Shown here one piece after another: positions 35,280 through 44,949 of a stretch of DNA of 64,000 nt (position 1 is the stretch's first letter; each line of letters starts with the position of its first letter). Position numbers and translations under genes: made by a program. The stretch comes from an uncultured Bacteroidales bacterium. Lineage in GTDB: Bacteria > Bacteroidota > Bacteroidia > Bacteroidales > Barnesiellaceae. The notes under the pieces were generated by a model that searched no databases, was not told the DNA's origin, and saw only the letters and a program-made list of their open reading frames with translations. Location: contig CASFYQ010000002.1 in assembly GCA_949298955.1 (NCBI GenBank), positions 62,001-126,000 of the forward strand, written 5' to 3'.

Positions 35280-36731
35280 TTATTTTTCAAAAAGACTTAC
35301 AACAGGCAGCCCTTTCATGGCATCGAACTGTTTCTTAATGGCATGCTTCTTCACGACTTTGTTAATAGTCGGTTCAAGCGAGAAGGGACGCATTGCCATA
35401 GAAGCATTGGCCTGAACCAGTCTATAAGGCATGATGTAGGGATCGGTAATAATTTCAAGGTAGCCCTCAATCTCTGTGGAACTTGCAATCAAGAGAGCAA
35501 TCACTTTGTCTGTATTCAGTTTCAAAGGCTCCGAAGCATCGGGAGTGAACGGAATGCTCGTATCAGTTTTAATAGAGAGACGTCCCGTTTCTGCGTCATA
35601 TGTGCCTACAACGAAAATAATATACGCTCTCGAGCCATCGGGCAAAGGTACATCGCAACTAAAATACATATTACCATCGGCGCCGACACTCGTGGCCACA
35701 GAGAAAGTTTGACCATCTTCCGAAATATTTCCCTCGAAGAAACTAAATCGCGAAGATTCATCGGCATATGCGCTACCAAAGCCCGATACTCCATAGTCTG
35801 CTGTAAAATCTTCAATCCTCTCTCCCGGATAAATAGTCAGATAATCAGCATACAGGGGATAAGTCTGGTCGACCACAGGGGTTCCCATAAATACATACAT
35901 ACCATAGTTTGCGGTCTCATCGATCTCGATAACGATACCACTGGGGGTACTACCGGGCTCATATTCCCAGTAGGGAGCACCTACAACCTGAGTTTCCTCG
36001 TCTACACCACCTGCCAAGGCAGCCGACAGGTTACCGGCAGCATCGGCAAATGCACCGGCAGCGAAATCGAGGAATACATACGATTTAGCCTCGTTCTCAT
36101 CGAAAGCAACCGTTTCGGGCAAGGTGATAATAACCGACTCGCCGTTGATGACAACCGATTCGATTGTACCGCTGGCATACGAGGTAAGGTCGCTCTTCGT
36201 CACATTATAGGTAATGGCACCTTCGCCACGCACTACGGTCTCGTTGAAAGTGAGCGTCACGCTACGGCCACCGTTGGTAGCTTGGTAGAGGTAACCGTCG
36301 GGGATACTTACCAAGTGGGGAGCCTCTTCGTCGGGCAATTCGAGGGTAGCCGATGCAATGGCACCGCAAAGGCCATTATTGTCGGCAGCTACGGCATACA
36401 CATAGTAGGTAGTAGCAATCTCTTGGTTGGTAAACGATTTGGACACACTGGCAGTTTCGGCAGCCTTCAACAGTTCTGCACCTTCGTATTTGGCTTGCAG
36501 CAGATTGTCGGCATCGACACTCATGGCCTCGTTGGTTACCCAATAAGCATAGTACACCGTACCTTCGGCAGGAGTTACCGTCAGGTTGAAGGCATCGACT
36601 GCGGTCTTTTCGAGAGCTACCGTCACCGAGGGACCTTCGCCCATATCGACCGGCTCAAAATCTTCAAATTCGGTGCAACCTGCCCCCATGAGGCAGATTG
36701 CAGAGAATAATCCTATAATATACTTTTTCAT
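35280..36731 (-). CDS. Surface lipoprotein with Ig-like repeats, last gene of the SusCD operon
   Basis: A 483-residue lipoprotein: signal peptide with lipobox (SAICLMGAGC), then a fibronectin/Ig-like module (about 35-130), a second Ig-like module with SVTLTFNETVV (about 140-225), and a larger C-terminal beta-rich domain (about 240-440). No catalytic motif is recognised. It follows the 291-residue lipoprotein by 19 bp. Position and build suggest a surface binding protein that helps the SusCD pair capture substrate. Confidence 0.8.
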   Translation of the reverse strand: MKKYIIGLFSAICLMGAGCTEFEDFEPVDMGEGPSVTVALEKTAVDAFNLTVTPAEGTVYYAYWVTNEAMSVDADNLLQAKYEGAELLKAAETASVSKSFTNQEIATTYYVYAVAADNNGLCGAIASATLELPDEEAPHLVSIPDGYLYQATNGGRSVTLTFNETVVRGEGAITYNVTKSDLTSYASGTIESVVINGESVIITLPETVAFDENEAKSYVFLDFAAGAFADAAGNLSAALAGGVDEETQVVGAPYWEYEPGSTPSGIVIEIDETANYGMYVFMGTPVVDQTYPLYADYLTIYPGERIEDFTADYGVSGFGSAYADESSRFSFFEGNISEDGQTFSVATSVGADGNMYFSCDVPLPDGSRAYIIFVVGTYDAETGRLSIKTDTSIPFTPDASEPLKLNTDKVIALLIASSTEIEGYLEIITDPYIMPYRLVQANASMAMRPFSLEPTINKVVKKHAIKKQFDAMKGLPVVSLFEK

Positions 36732-36750
36732 CGTTCTATGTTTTTATTTG

Positions 36751-37626
36751 TTATTCAACTTTGGTGAAAGTAGCAGTCTTGACACCGGTCAGGTAACCAG
36801 CTCGCGTACCATCTTGATAAGCTGCGGCCAATACAGGCGAGGTGATTACAATCTGGCCCGTCGAAACTTGTGCGGTAGCAGAAGTCGCTCCACCGAAATC
36901 GAGCAACAAGTCGTAAACACCGCCATAAGAGCCCAAACTTTGCCCGCTTTTGATAGTGATAGTTCTGAAATCAGCATCTATTTCACCCATTACCGACTGA
37001 TACTCGACACCACTTTCCGTAGGAACAATCTGGGTAAACCATACGCGATCGACAAAATCGGGGTCTTTTTGGAGTTCGCAAGTCCACTCGTAGTAAACAC
37101 CCTCTTCTCCTTGGAAAGGCGATTCACCTCTTACCGAATAAGTACCCAGGATACCGGCGGCAGCCAGCGGGTGGTCATTGTCGGCAATCGTCACCGTGGT
37201 GGTATAGTTGGCCCCCAGGTTGCAACCGCTGGGCGTCGAGAGCTTGATATCCATCTTCACATCGCCGTCGTAAGCGTCGTTGTCGATCGGTTCGATGGTG
37301 ATATAGGTAACCAATTCGCCATCGCTGGTATAAGAGAGCGTCGACGAGGTATTTTTCAAATTGTAGTGCACACCGGGCTTGGCGGCATTTTTACCGGCAT
37401 AGGCAGTGGTATCGATTTCGAAATTTACCGATACATCGAGCGCTTTCGAGGCTACCAAAGAAACAGGAATCTGGATTTCCTTATTTGCATTCTCATCGAT
37501 AGTGGTAGTCTTGCTGTCAAACGCTACAAAAGCGTCTTTGTCGCTAAACATAGGGGTCTCTACCGATTGGCACGAAGCAAACAGCGCCCCTACGACAGCT
37601 GCATATATAAATTTGTTGATTTTCAT
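36751..37626 (-). CDS. Surface lipoprotein with Calx-beta-like domain
   Basis: A 291-residue lipoprotein with lipobox (ALFASC) and a Calx-beta-like N-terminal domain (about 30-150: AFDSKTTTIDENANKEIQIPV, then TITIEPIDNDAYDGDVKMDIKL and VTIADND), followed by a DUF1735-like or BT_3987-like beta domain (about 155-290). Such proteins sit downstream of susD and bind ligand at the surface. It lies 20 bp after susD and 19 bp before the next lipoprotein. Confidence 0.8.
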   Translation of the reverse strand: MKINKFIYAAVVGALFASCQSVETPMFSDKDAFVAFDSKTTTIDENANKEIQIPVSLVASKALDVSVNFEIDTTAYAGKNAAKPGVHYNLKNTSSTLSYTSDGELVTYITIEPIDNDAYDGDVKMDIKLSTPSGCNLGANYTTTVTIADNDHPLAAAGILGTYSVRGESPFQGEEGVYYEWTCELQKDPDFVDRVWFTQIVPTESGVEYQSVMGEIDADFRTITIKSGQSLGSYGGVYDLLLDFGGATSATAQVSTGQIVITSPVLAAAYQDGTRAGYLTGVKTATFTKVE

Positions 37627-37646
37627 AATTCTTCTCTAATTAAAAT

Positions 37647-39119
37647 TTATTTGCTCTGATATCCGGGGTTTTGAACCATATTCCTGTTGTTCAGGATATC
37701 GTTCTCGGGAATCGGGAATGCCCAACGGTAGCTGGGGAAAGGAATATCCTTCGTCAAGGGGTCGAGGTCGTAGTCGGTACGAGTCAACGACAGTTGCAGA
37801 CGCTTCATATCGAAATAGACATGACCCTCGAAGAGAAACTCTTTGCGACGCTCGTTGAAGAGGTTTTCGATATTTATCTGAGAGTAAGCTTCGGCACCCC
37901 GGCTGGTAGCTACCTGGTTGAGGTCGTCAAGGCCATTACCCAGACCGCTCAACGAAGCACCTTGATAGAGAGCCTCGGCACGAATCAGATACATCTCGGA
38001 GATACGAATGACAGGCACATTGTTGTAGGCCAACTGACCGTTCTTACCGGGATACTTGGTCGACCAACGGTAACCGGGATACTGAGGATTGGTTTTCGTC
38101 AAATTGGTGAGACGCACGTCGTTCGCGTCGTAGAGAGCAATCAGGTCGTTCGACACACGCACGTCGCCATAACCGGCGCCACCGGCAGCCTCGGGAGCGG
38201 TGAGGTAGTCGCCCAGGTCACTGCTCGAACCGTCGCTTTGCGAAACATATACCTCGAAGATAACCTCGCTGCCCGATTGGGGAGCTACATCGACGCTACC
38301 GTTCCACATGTTCACATAATTGGTACCCGAGAGGAGTCTGAAACGGCCGTTGCGGATTACCTTGTTGGCATAGTCGGCAGCCAGCTGCCAATCTTCGTGT
38401 GTGAGATATACACGAGCCATGAGGGCCTGGATAACCGGGGTCGTTACCGTAGCTACCATATCTTTTACACCGGCACGCACATACGAGGGACTCATCAGGC
38501 GTTCGGCCTCTTGCAGGTCGGGGATAATGAGCTGTTCATACACCTCGGCCACCGTATTGCGGGCAGGACGCAAAGAAAGGTCGTCGACCAGAACCAGGGG
38601 CACACCCAAAGCTTCGATTCCGGTAATGCCGTTTGCCTTGATATATCCATAAGGTTGGGCGTAAGCACGCACCAGGTCGAAATAGGCCAAAGCACGCAAG
38701 AAGAGGTTCTCGGCCTTGACATTGTTGATTTGCTCGTCGGTTACACCGTCGCGAGAGAAATCACCGGCCTCGATAGCTGACAACACTTTGTTACAACCCA
38801 AAATGGCGTTGTAGGCCGCCGACCACAAGCCCAGCGTGTTGGTCGACGAGTAGTTCCATGCCGGCTCCGAGCGCATACGACCCGTGTTTACAGGGCCCAC
38901 CATACCGTTGCCGCACATCACATCGAAAGTAAGGGGGAAGGTAGAACCATACCACGAGATAACGGCCCGGTAGTTACCGGCAGTAGCGCCGTCGATGCCG
39001 TCGAATGTCGAGAGAGCCAGTTCGTCCGATTGATCCATGGGCGGCTCTTTGGTCAGAAAATCTTCGCAGGAAGAGAGAGCCAGCGCCAAAACTGCTATCG
39101 ATAAAAATATTTTTTTCAT
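37647..39119 (-). CDS. SusD/RagB-family nutrient-binding lipoprotein
   Basis: A 490-residue surface lipoprotein (lipobox LALSSC) with the helical TPR core and loop motifs of the family: ALAYFDLVRAYAQPYGYI, VYEQLIIPDLQEAERLM, ALMARVYLTHEDW, IRISEMYLIRAEALYQ, NERRKEFLFEGHVYFDMKR and the C-terminal FPIPENDILNN. SusD proteins cap the SusC barrel and bind the nutrient. It follows susC by 22 bp. Confidence 0.95.
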   Translation of the reverse strand: MKKIFLSIAVLALALSSCEDFLTKEPPMDQSDELALSTFDGIDGATAGNYRAVISWYGSTFPLTFDVMCGNGMVGPVNTGRMRSEPAWNYSSTNTLGLWSAAYNAILGCNKVLSAIEAGDFSRDGVTDEQINNVKAENLFLRALAYFDLVRAYAQPYGYIKANGITGIEALGVPLVLVDDLSLRPARNTVAEVYEQLIIPDLQEAERLMSPSYVRAGVKDMVATVTTPVIQALMARVYLTHEDWQLAADYANKVIRNGRFRLLSGTNYVNMWNGSVDVAPQSGSEVIFEVYVSQSDGSSSDLGDYLTAPEAAGGAGYGDVRVSNDLIALYDANDVRLTNLTKTNPQYPGYRWSTKYPGKNGQLAYNNVPVIRISEMYLIRAEALYQGASLSGLGNGLDDLNQVATSRGAEAYSQINIENLFNERRKEFLFEGHVYFDMKRLQLSLTRTDYDLDPLTKDIPFPSYRWAFPIPENDILNNRNMVQNPGYQSK

Positions 39120-39141
39120 TGTAACAATCTTTTTTTAATGG

Positions 39142-42126
39142 TTAGAAAGTAATATCCACACCCACGATCATCGAACGGGTCATCGGGTAGCTGATGATGG
39201 TAGCACCGGAGGTACCGTGTTCGGGATCCCAGTAGTTCATATTGTGGAACGTATAGAGATTCAATGCGCTGGCATAGATGCGCACACCGCTCATGAGCGC
39301 TTTTTTGGTCCATTTCGAGGGCAAGTTGTAGGCCAGGGTTATGTCTTTGATACGCAGGTAGCTGCCATCTTCGAGATAACGGGTCGAAATCTGCATACTG
39401 TTGCTCGTGTTGTTGTAAACCGGTTTCGGCAATACGTTCATGTCGCCCGGTTGTTTCCAGTAGTTCAACGCGCCTTTCCATACGTTTTGGTCGCCATAAG
39501 CGCCATCAGACTCCCACAAAGAACGGTCTTGGTTCAATACCTTGTTACCGTAGCGGGCTTCGAGCTGGATACCCAGCGAGAGACCTTTCCAAGAGAGCTC
39601 GGTATTGAAACCACCGGTCCACAGAGGTTCGGGCGAGCCGGCGTTGATACGACGGGCATCGGCATAGTTCTCGGTCAACAGACCCTCTTCGTTACGCCAC
39701 AGAGCGTTACCGTTCTGGGGGTTCACACCGGCGTAGTCGTACAACCAATAGGTGTAGAGTTGCTCACCTACTACATAGCGCAGCGAGGTACCGATGAAAT
39801 CCTGACCCGGAGCCAAGGCAAGCACTTTCGAGCGGTTGGCGGCAAAGTTCACACCGGCGGTCCATTTGAAGTCGTTGGTGTTGAAGATGTCGGCATCCAA
39901 CTGAATCTCAATACCGCTGTTACGGATTTGACCTACGTTTTGGGCCTGCGAAGAGAATCCGGTGGTATAGGGCAGCGGCGAGGCAATCAACATATCCTCG
40001 GTGCGGCGGGTATACCAGTCGATGGTACCGTTCAAGCGGTCGAACAGACGGAAATCGATACCGATGTTGTGGGTTTTGTTGGTCTCCCAGGTAAGTTTGC
40101 GGTTCTGCAACTGCGAGGGGAGCTGACCAGTAATGCCGTTGTAAACGATATCGGAGTAGAGACCATAGTGAGCATAAGCACCGATATTGTCGTTACCGTT
40201 CACACCATAGCTGTAACGCAGTTTCAACACGTTGAGCACATCTTTAATATCTTGCATGAAGGCCTCGTTGTGGATATTCCACGATGCACTGGCGGCCCAG
40301 AAGGTACCCCAGCGGCGGTCGGGACCGAACTTGGAGCTACCGTCGGTACGGAGCGAACCTTTGATGTAGTAGCGTCCGTCGTAGCTATACTCGGCTACTC
40401 CGAAGAACGAAACCATAGAAGATTGGGTGAGGCCGTCGGCAGCCCGCTGATCTTCGACCGAAACACCTACCGAGTGATAGGGACGTTGCTCGTTCACGTG
40501 GTACGATATAGCCTGGTTGAAAGAGTATTCATACGTATTGGCCTCTTGACCTACCAGGACGTTCACCGAGTGAACATCGTTGAACACGTCGTCGTAGGTA
40601 ATCGTATTCGAGGTCGTCAACAAGCGATATTGTATATCGGCCGTGTTGAGCGAAGCTCCGTAAGAAGCGGTATTGATGAATGACGGAGAGTATTGACGGC
40701 TGTTGGTATAGGCATACTCAACCGAGTTGTTGGTACGGAAAGTCAACTGTTTGATGGGTTTCCATTCCAAATAGGCCGTACCGTTGAACTTGTACTGCTT
40801 GTCATATTTATCCGAGCCTTTGATAGCGGCAATCGGGTTCACATTGAATACGAAGGGGAGGTCGAAGTTGTAGCTGCCGTCCTCGTTGTAAGCCGGCATC
40901 GTCGGGGCCAGAGCCATACCCGAATAGAAGGGGTTCGAGGGAGCCAGACCGTTATCGCTGGTCAAACTGTTCTGTACGTCCGAAACTTTCATGTAACCAC
41001 CGTTGATACGGGTACCTACTTTCAACCATTTGTTGAGTTCGGTGTCGAGGTTGGCACGAATCTGCATCTTCTCGAAACCTACGGTGGGCACGATACCCTC
41101 GGTCTTGTTGTAGGACAACGAGGTGTAGTAAGTCGTCTTACCGGCACCACCCGAAGCAATCAACTCATATTCTTGCAGGTTACCGTTGCGGGTCAGCTCT
41201 TTCATCCAGTTCGTTCCGCCTTTGGTAGCGAGCGACTCGGGGAAATAATATTCCGATGCAGGGTTGTCTACGTCGTAACCGGCGTTGCGGCGGGCATCGC
41301 GTTGATATTGAATATATTCTTGCAGGTTGGCCATACCGAAATCGTTGTCGTTGGCCAAGGTCGAGATACCGTAGCGGGCACGAGCCGTGATTTTCGATTT
41401 GCCGGCTTCACCCGACTTGGTGGTAATCAAGATCACACCGTTGGCAGCACGCGAACCGTAGATAGATGCTGCGGCAGCATCTTTCAACACGGTTACCGAG
41501 GCAATATCGCTGGCGTTGATCATGGCAATGGCGTTCATGCTGTTCGACAAGCCGCTCACATCACCACTCTCAACAGGGATACCGTCGACCACATACAAGG
41601 GGTCACTACCGGCACCAATCGAACTGGTACCACGCACACGAATCGTGGCCACCGAACCCGGCTGACCGTTGGTCGACGACACCGACACACCGGCCATCTT
41701 ACCCGAGAGCATCTTATCGACAGAGGTCTCGGGGATCGAAGCCAGGTCGTCGCCCTCGACTGTCGCGATAGAACCGGTCTTGGCCTCCTTGCGAATGGTC
41801 TGGTAACCTACCACAACCACATCGTCGAGAGCCTGATCGGCCGAAGTTAATTTTACTACCATGCCGTTGCGGGCAAACACTTCTTGTCTCTCCATACCGA
41901 TATAGGTAATCACCAGGGTTCGCCCGGCACCTTCGGGTATTTTGATTGAAAACTTACCGTTTGTATCGGTAATAGTAGAAGAGTTCGTGCCCTTCACCAA
42001 GATAGACGCACCGATAATCGGCTCGTCGTTCTCTGCCGACAATACCGTACCGGTAATGCTCGTTTGAGCTACCGCCAACGAAATGCCAGCCAACAGAGCG
42101 CACAATAACAATGTTAATTTTCTCAT
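39142..42126 (-). CDS. SusC/RagA-family TonB-linked outer membrane transporter
   Basis: A 994-residue transporter: signal peptide (1-20), carboxypeptidase-like beta-sandwich (about 22-105, ITGTVLSAENDEPIIGASI), TonB plug (about 112-225, with SVDKMLSGKMAGVSV and DPLYVVDGIPVE) and a 22-strand barrel ending DITF. It imports oligomers captured by SusD, powered by TonB-ExbBD. No FecI/FecR-type regulator or N-terminal signalling extension is present, so the locus is not of the sigma/anti-sigma type. The protease nearby suggests peptides as substrate. Confidence 0.96.
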   Translation of the reverse strand: MRKLTLLLCALLAGISLAVAQTSITGTVLSAENDEPIIGASILVKGTNSSTITDTNGKFSIKIPEGAGRTLVITYIGMERQEVFARNGMVVKLTSADQALDDVVVVGYQTIRKEAKTGSIATVEGDDLASIPETSVDKMLSGKMAGVSVSSTNGQPGSVATIRVRGTSSIGAGSDPLYVVDGIPVESGDVSGLSNSMNAIAMINASDIASVTVLKDAAAASIYGSRAANGVILITTKSGEAGKSKITARARYGISTLANDNDFGMANLQEYIQYQRDARRNAGYDVDNPASEYYFPESLATKGGTNWMKELTRNGNLQEYELIASGGAGKTTYYTSLSYNKTEGIVPTVGFEKMQIRANLDTELNKWLKVGTRINGGYMKVSDVQNSLTSDNGLAPSNPFYSGMALAPTMPAYNEDGSYNFDLPFVFNVNPIAAIKGSDKYDKQYKFNGTAYLEWKPIKQLTFRTNNSVEYAYTNSRQYSPSFINTASYGASLNTADIQYRLLTTSNTITYDDVFNDVHSVNVLVGQEANTYEYSFNQAISYHVNEQRPYHSVGVSVEDQRAADGLTQSSMVSFFGVAEYSYDGRYYIKGSLRTDGSSKFGPDRRWGTFWAASASWNIHNEAFMQDIKDVLNVLKLRYSYGVNGNDNIGAYAHYGLYSDIVYNGITGQLPSQLQNRKLTWETNKTHNIGIDFRLFDRLNGTIDWYTRRTEDMLIASPLPYTTGFSSQAQNVGQIRNSGIEIQLDADIFNTNDFKWTAGVNFAANRSKVLALAPGQDFIGTSLRYVVGEQLYTYWLYDYAGVNPQNGNALWRNEEGLLTENYADARRINAGSPEPLWTGGFNTELSWKGLSLGIQLEARYGNKVLNQDRSLWESDGAYGDQNVWKGALNYWKQPGDMNVLPKPVYNNTSNSMQISTRYLEDGSYLRIKDITLAYNLPSKWTKKALMSGVRIYASALNLYTFHNMNYWDPEHGTSGATIISYPMTRSMIVGVDITF

Positions 42127-42812
42127 ACGACTGAAATTAAATTTAAATAAACGATTTATTCCTTCTTCTTTCTTTTACTTACATTACACACCCGGCTTGT
42201 CAAGGCCGGACTTTCACATTACATTTTACACGCAATTCAATAAACTTTCAAAACTCCTCTTTTTTAAACCTTATTATATTATAAACCTTAAATAAAAACC
42301 TGTGAGAATAACTCTCAACCACACCTCTACCGAGGTATTCAGCATGCAAAGATAGCAAAAAAAAGATAATATGAAATTCAAATTGAAAGAAAATTACCCG
42401 CATAGCCTTTCTTTTTGATAATTTCATCGGGCATGCTCCCGGGATTCCCAAATATACATTTTTTCACAGCACAACTAACTTATTAAGATACAACCATATA
42501 GAAAGAACCCCTTTGAAACCCGGAATACAGGAGAAAAAACAGCCCCCACATCAGTTAATAAACATTAAACGTATCGTTATACAACCGTTTTATCACGAAG
42601 CCGAGCTAATATAGTCGAAAATTTAACGCAAAAAGTTCTTTCAATTAACAATTTTCAATCGCGCATCCTCCGCCACATGCCCGGCCGGTAGAGGCATAAA
42701 AAACAATAGGCGATAGACAAAATCGCCCCATTGGTATAATTCTGCGAAAAAAAAGCCCGACAAATGTGTGCATACGCATTCTCTTTTGTATTTTTGTCTA
42801 AAATTTCGAGCC
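42127..42812. other. Long AT-rich intergenic region between susC and coaX
   Basis: No gene was found. It holds the leader and promoter of susC on the minus strand (a TATCTTTG box at 42347-42354 without a well-spaced -33 element), a small inverted repeat CCGGC/GCCGG at 42192-42209 within that leader, and a TATTTTTG box at 42789-42796 for coaX on the plus strand. A leader of about 210 bases before susC leaves room for post-transcriptional control. Confidence 0.6.
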
Positions 42813-43541
42813 GTGAATCTTATCATCGATCAAGGGAATACAGCAACCAAAATAGCACTTTTTCGGGCCGAAGAGTTACAAAATGTCGACATCTTCCCCC
42901 AATGGGACGCCACAACCGTTGCCCGCTACCTGGACAGGCGGCCGGTCGAGGCGGCGATATTCTCGACGGTGACCGAGCCGGATGCCGGGGCCTTGTCGGT
43001 TTTGCGCCAACGGGTGCCCCGCTTCGTACAGTTCGACCACACCTCGCGCATACCGGTACGCATCGATTACCATACCCCCCACACGCTGGGGCTCGACCGC
43101 ATCGCGGCCGTGGTGGGAGCCTCGATGCAATGCCCGGGACGGCCGGTGCTTGTCGTCGACGCCGGCACCTGTGTCACCTACGACCTGCTCACGGCCGACG
43201 GCGCCTTTGTCGGCGGCAACATAGCCCCCGGTGTGAGGCTGCGGCTGCTCGCCATGCACGAACACACCGGCAAACTGCCCCTGGTCGACGACTCGGGCGA
43301 CATGCCCGAGATAGGATTCAGCACCGAGACCGCTCTTCGCATGGGTGCTATCCTGGGCGTGGTCTATGAGATTGAAGGCTACATCGCCCGCCTCGGCGAG
43401 GTCTACCCCGACCTTTTCGTTTTTTTAACAGGGGGAGATGCCTTAAAATTGGCTGCGAAAATAAAAAGTCGCATCTTTGTGGACGAAAATTTGGTACTAA
43501 CCGGCTTAAATAGAATTTTACAGGAAAATGCGAAGATATAA
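42813..43541 (+). CDS. coaX: Type III pantothenate kinase
   Basis: CoaX phosphorylates pantothenate, the first step of coenzyme A synthesis. The protein has 242 residues from a GTG start (42813): NLIIDQGNTATKIALF carries the phosphate-binding DxGNT motif, HTLGLDRIAAVVGA and VVDAGTCVTYDLL are the second and third family motifs, and GGNIAPGVRLRL the fourth. The ATG-initiated frame from 42768 starts upstream of the TATTTTTG -7 box at 42789-42796, so GTG is preferred. The following gene overlaps by 14 bp. Confidence 0.93.
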   Translation: MNLIIDQGNTATKIALFRAEELQNVDIFPQWDATTVARYLDRRPVEAAIFSTVTEPDAGALSVLRQRVPRFVQFDHTSRIPVRIDYHTPHTLGLDRIAAVVGASMQCPGRPVLVVDAGTCVTYDLLTADGAFVGGNIAPGVRLRLLAMHEHTGKLPLVDDSGDMPEIGFSTETALRMGAILGVVYEIEGYIARLGEVYPDLFVFLTGGDALKLAAKIKSRIFVDENLVLTGLNRILQENAKI

Positions 43542-44769
43542 AATGCTCTTGATAGGGCTGTCGATCGGGCTCGCGGCATGGGCTCAAAACGGCACGACAT
43601 CGCCCTACTCCCGATTTGGCTACGGCATTCTCGGCGACAACGCCATAGGTGCACAACGGGCCATGGGCGGCGTGGGATACGCCCTGCACAACAACCGACA
43701 GATAAACGTGATGAACCCGGCTTCATATGCCAGTATGGACTCGCTCACTTTCCTGTTTGACATCGGCCTCACCTACCAAAACACCACGACCCGCGAGGGA
43801 ACGCTGAAAGAGAACAAGCAAAGCGGGTCGATCGACTATATCGTCATGCAGTTTCCCCTGGGGCGCCACATGGCCGGAAGCGTCGGGTTGCTCCCCTACT
43901 CCAACGTGGGCTACTCCTTTGCCAACGCCATCGACAACGGCACGGACAGCCGCTCGGGCGAGGGCAACATCTCGCAAGCCTACGTGGGCGTGAGCGGCAA
44001 TCTGTTCAAAGGCTTCTCGATAGGTGCCAACATCAGCTACCTGTTCGGTACCCTCACCAATGCCAATACCGTCGTCCCCGCAAGCGGCAGCAGCGGTATA
44101 TTCGAGACCGACTTGAAAGTGAGAGATTTCCACCTGCAATTCGGCGCACAATATGCCATCGAATGGAACAAGAAGCACACCCTCACGCTCGGTGTCGTCT
44201 ACTCCCCGTGCAAAGCCCTGCTGGGAAAAGCCTACACCAGCACCTACGACGTAGGGTCGAGCACCGTCACCGATGCCGACACCCTCAACATGAAGAACCA
44301 CTACTCGCTGGCCTCGACCTATGGCGGGGGTATCAGCTACAACTATGACAAGCGGCTCACCGTAGCGGCCGACGTCACTTATCAAAACTGGGCCGATGCC
44401 AAGTTTACCAACCTCAACGCCGGAAAGTTGCAAACCTCCACGGGACAGTTTAACAACCGGCTGAAAGTGGCCGTAGGCGCCGAGTTCCGGCCCAAGACCA
44501 TGGGTAACTATTTCGAACGAATCAACTACCGGGCCGGCCTGTTCTACAACCGCTCCTACCTGAAAATCAACGGAAACGACATGAACGAGATTGGAGCTAC
44601 CTGTGGGTTCGGATTCCCCCTCGCCACCGACAAGTCGGTCGTAAACGTGGCTTTCGAATACATCAACCGCCGGTGCTCGCCCGTAAAACTCATTACCGAA
44701 GACCATTTCAGGATTTCGGTCAGCCTCACCTTCAACGAAATGTGGTTCTGGCAACGCAAGTTCGAATAA
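43528..44769 (+). CDS. Outer membrane beta-barrel protein, FadL/OmpP1-like
   Basis: A 413-residue protein with a signal peptide (cleavage probably after AWA) and the pattern GTTSPYSRFGYGILGDNA-MGGVGYAL-NPASYASMD, common to a Bacteroidetes barrel family related to FadL/PorV. Many alternating strands follow to a C-terminal strand (FRISVSLTFNEMWFWQRKFE). The cargo is unknown. Its ATG lies inside the end of coaX, so the two are coupled. A strong terminator follows. Confidence 0.8.
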   Translation: MRRYKMLLIGLSIGLAAWAQNGTTSPYSRFGYGILGDNAIGAQRAMGGVGYALHNNRQINVMNPASYASMDSLTFLFDIGLTYQNTTTREGTLKENKQSGSIDYIVMQFPLGRHMAGSVGLLPYSNVGYSFANAIDNGTDSRSGEGNISQAYVGVSGNLFKGFSIGANISYLFGTLTNANTVVPASGSSGIFETDLKVRDFHLQFGAQYAIEWNKKHTLTLGVVYSPCKALLGKAYTSTYDVGSSTVTDADTLNMKNHYSLASTYGGGISYNYDKRLTVAADVTYQNWADAKFTNLNAGKLQTSTGQFNNRLKVAVGAEFRPKTMGNYFERINYRAGLFYNRSYLKINGNDMNEIGATCGFGFPLATDKSVVNVAFEYINRRCSPVKLITEDHFRISVSLTFNEMWFWQRKFE

Positions 44770-44784
44770 AATCCATTTCCATAT

Positions 44785-44830
44785 AAACCGAAAGCGGAGC
44801 GAGGGAAAATCCTCACTCCGCTTTCGGTTT
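44785..44830 (+). terminator. Terminator after the outer membrane protein gene
   Basis: AAACCGAAAGCGGAG and CTCCGCTTTCGGTTT form a 15-bp stem, extended by GAGG/CCTC around a short loop. Being symmetrical with A and T tails, it may also stop the minus-strand gene at 44950. Confidence 0.85.
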
Positions 44831-44949
44831 ATGCAGGCTTACTCACCGTTTTATCCTCCCGGCACCGGCCCGAGGGGCAACAGAATACCCCCTCTCCCGC
44901 CGATGATTCCGGCCCAAGAACACGGGCACTATCGGGAACCGGCCGGCAG

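Noticed and set aside
39217-41850. Two long plus-strand frames over susC
   Set aside because: They mirror the susC codons; no signal peptide, motif or promoter supports them.
42192-42209. CCGGC/GCCGG repeat in the susC leader as a terminator
   Set aside because: It is short and lacks a T tract in the direction of transcription.
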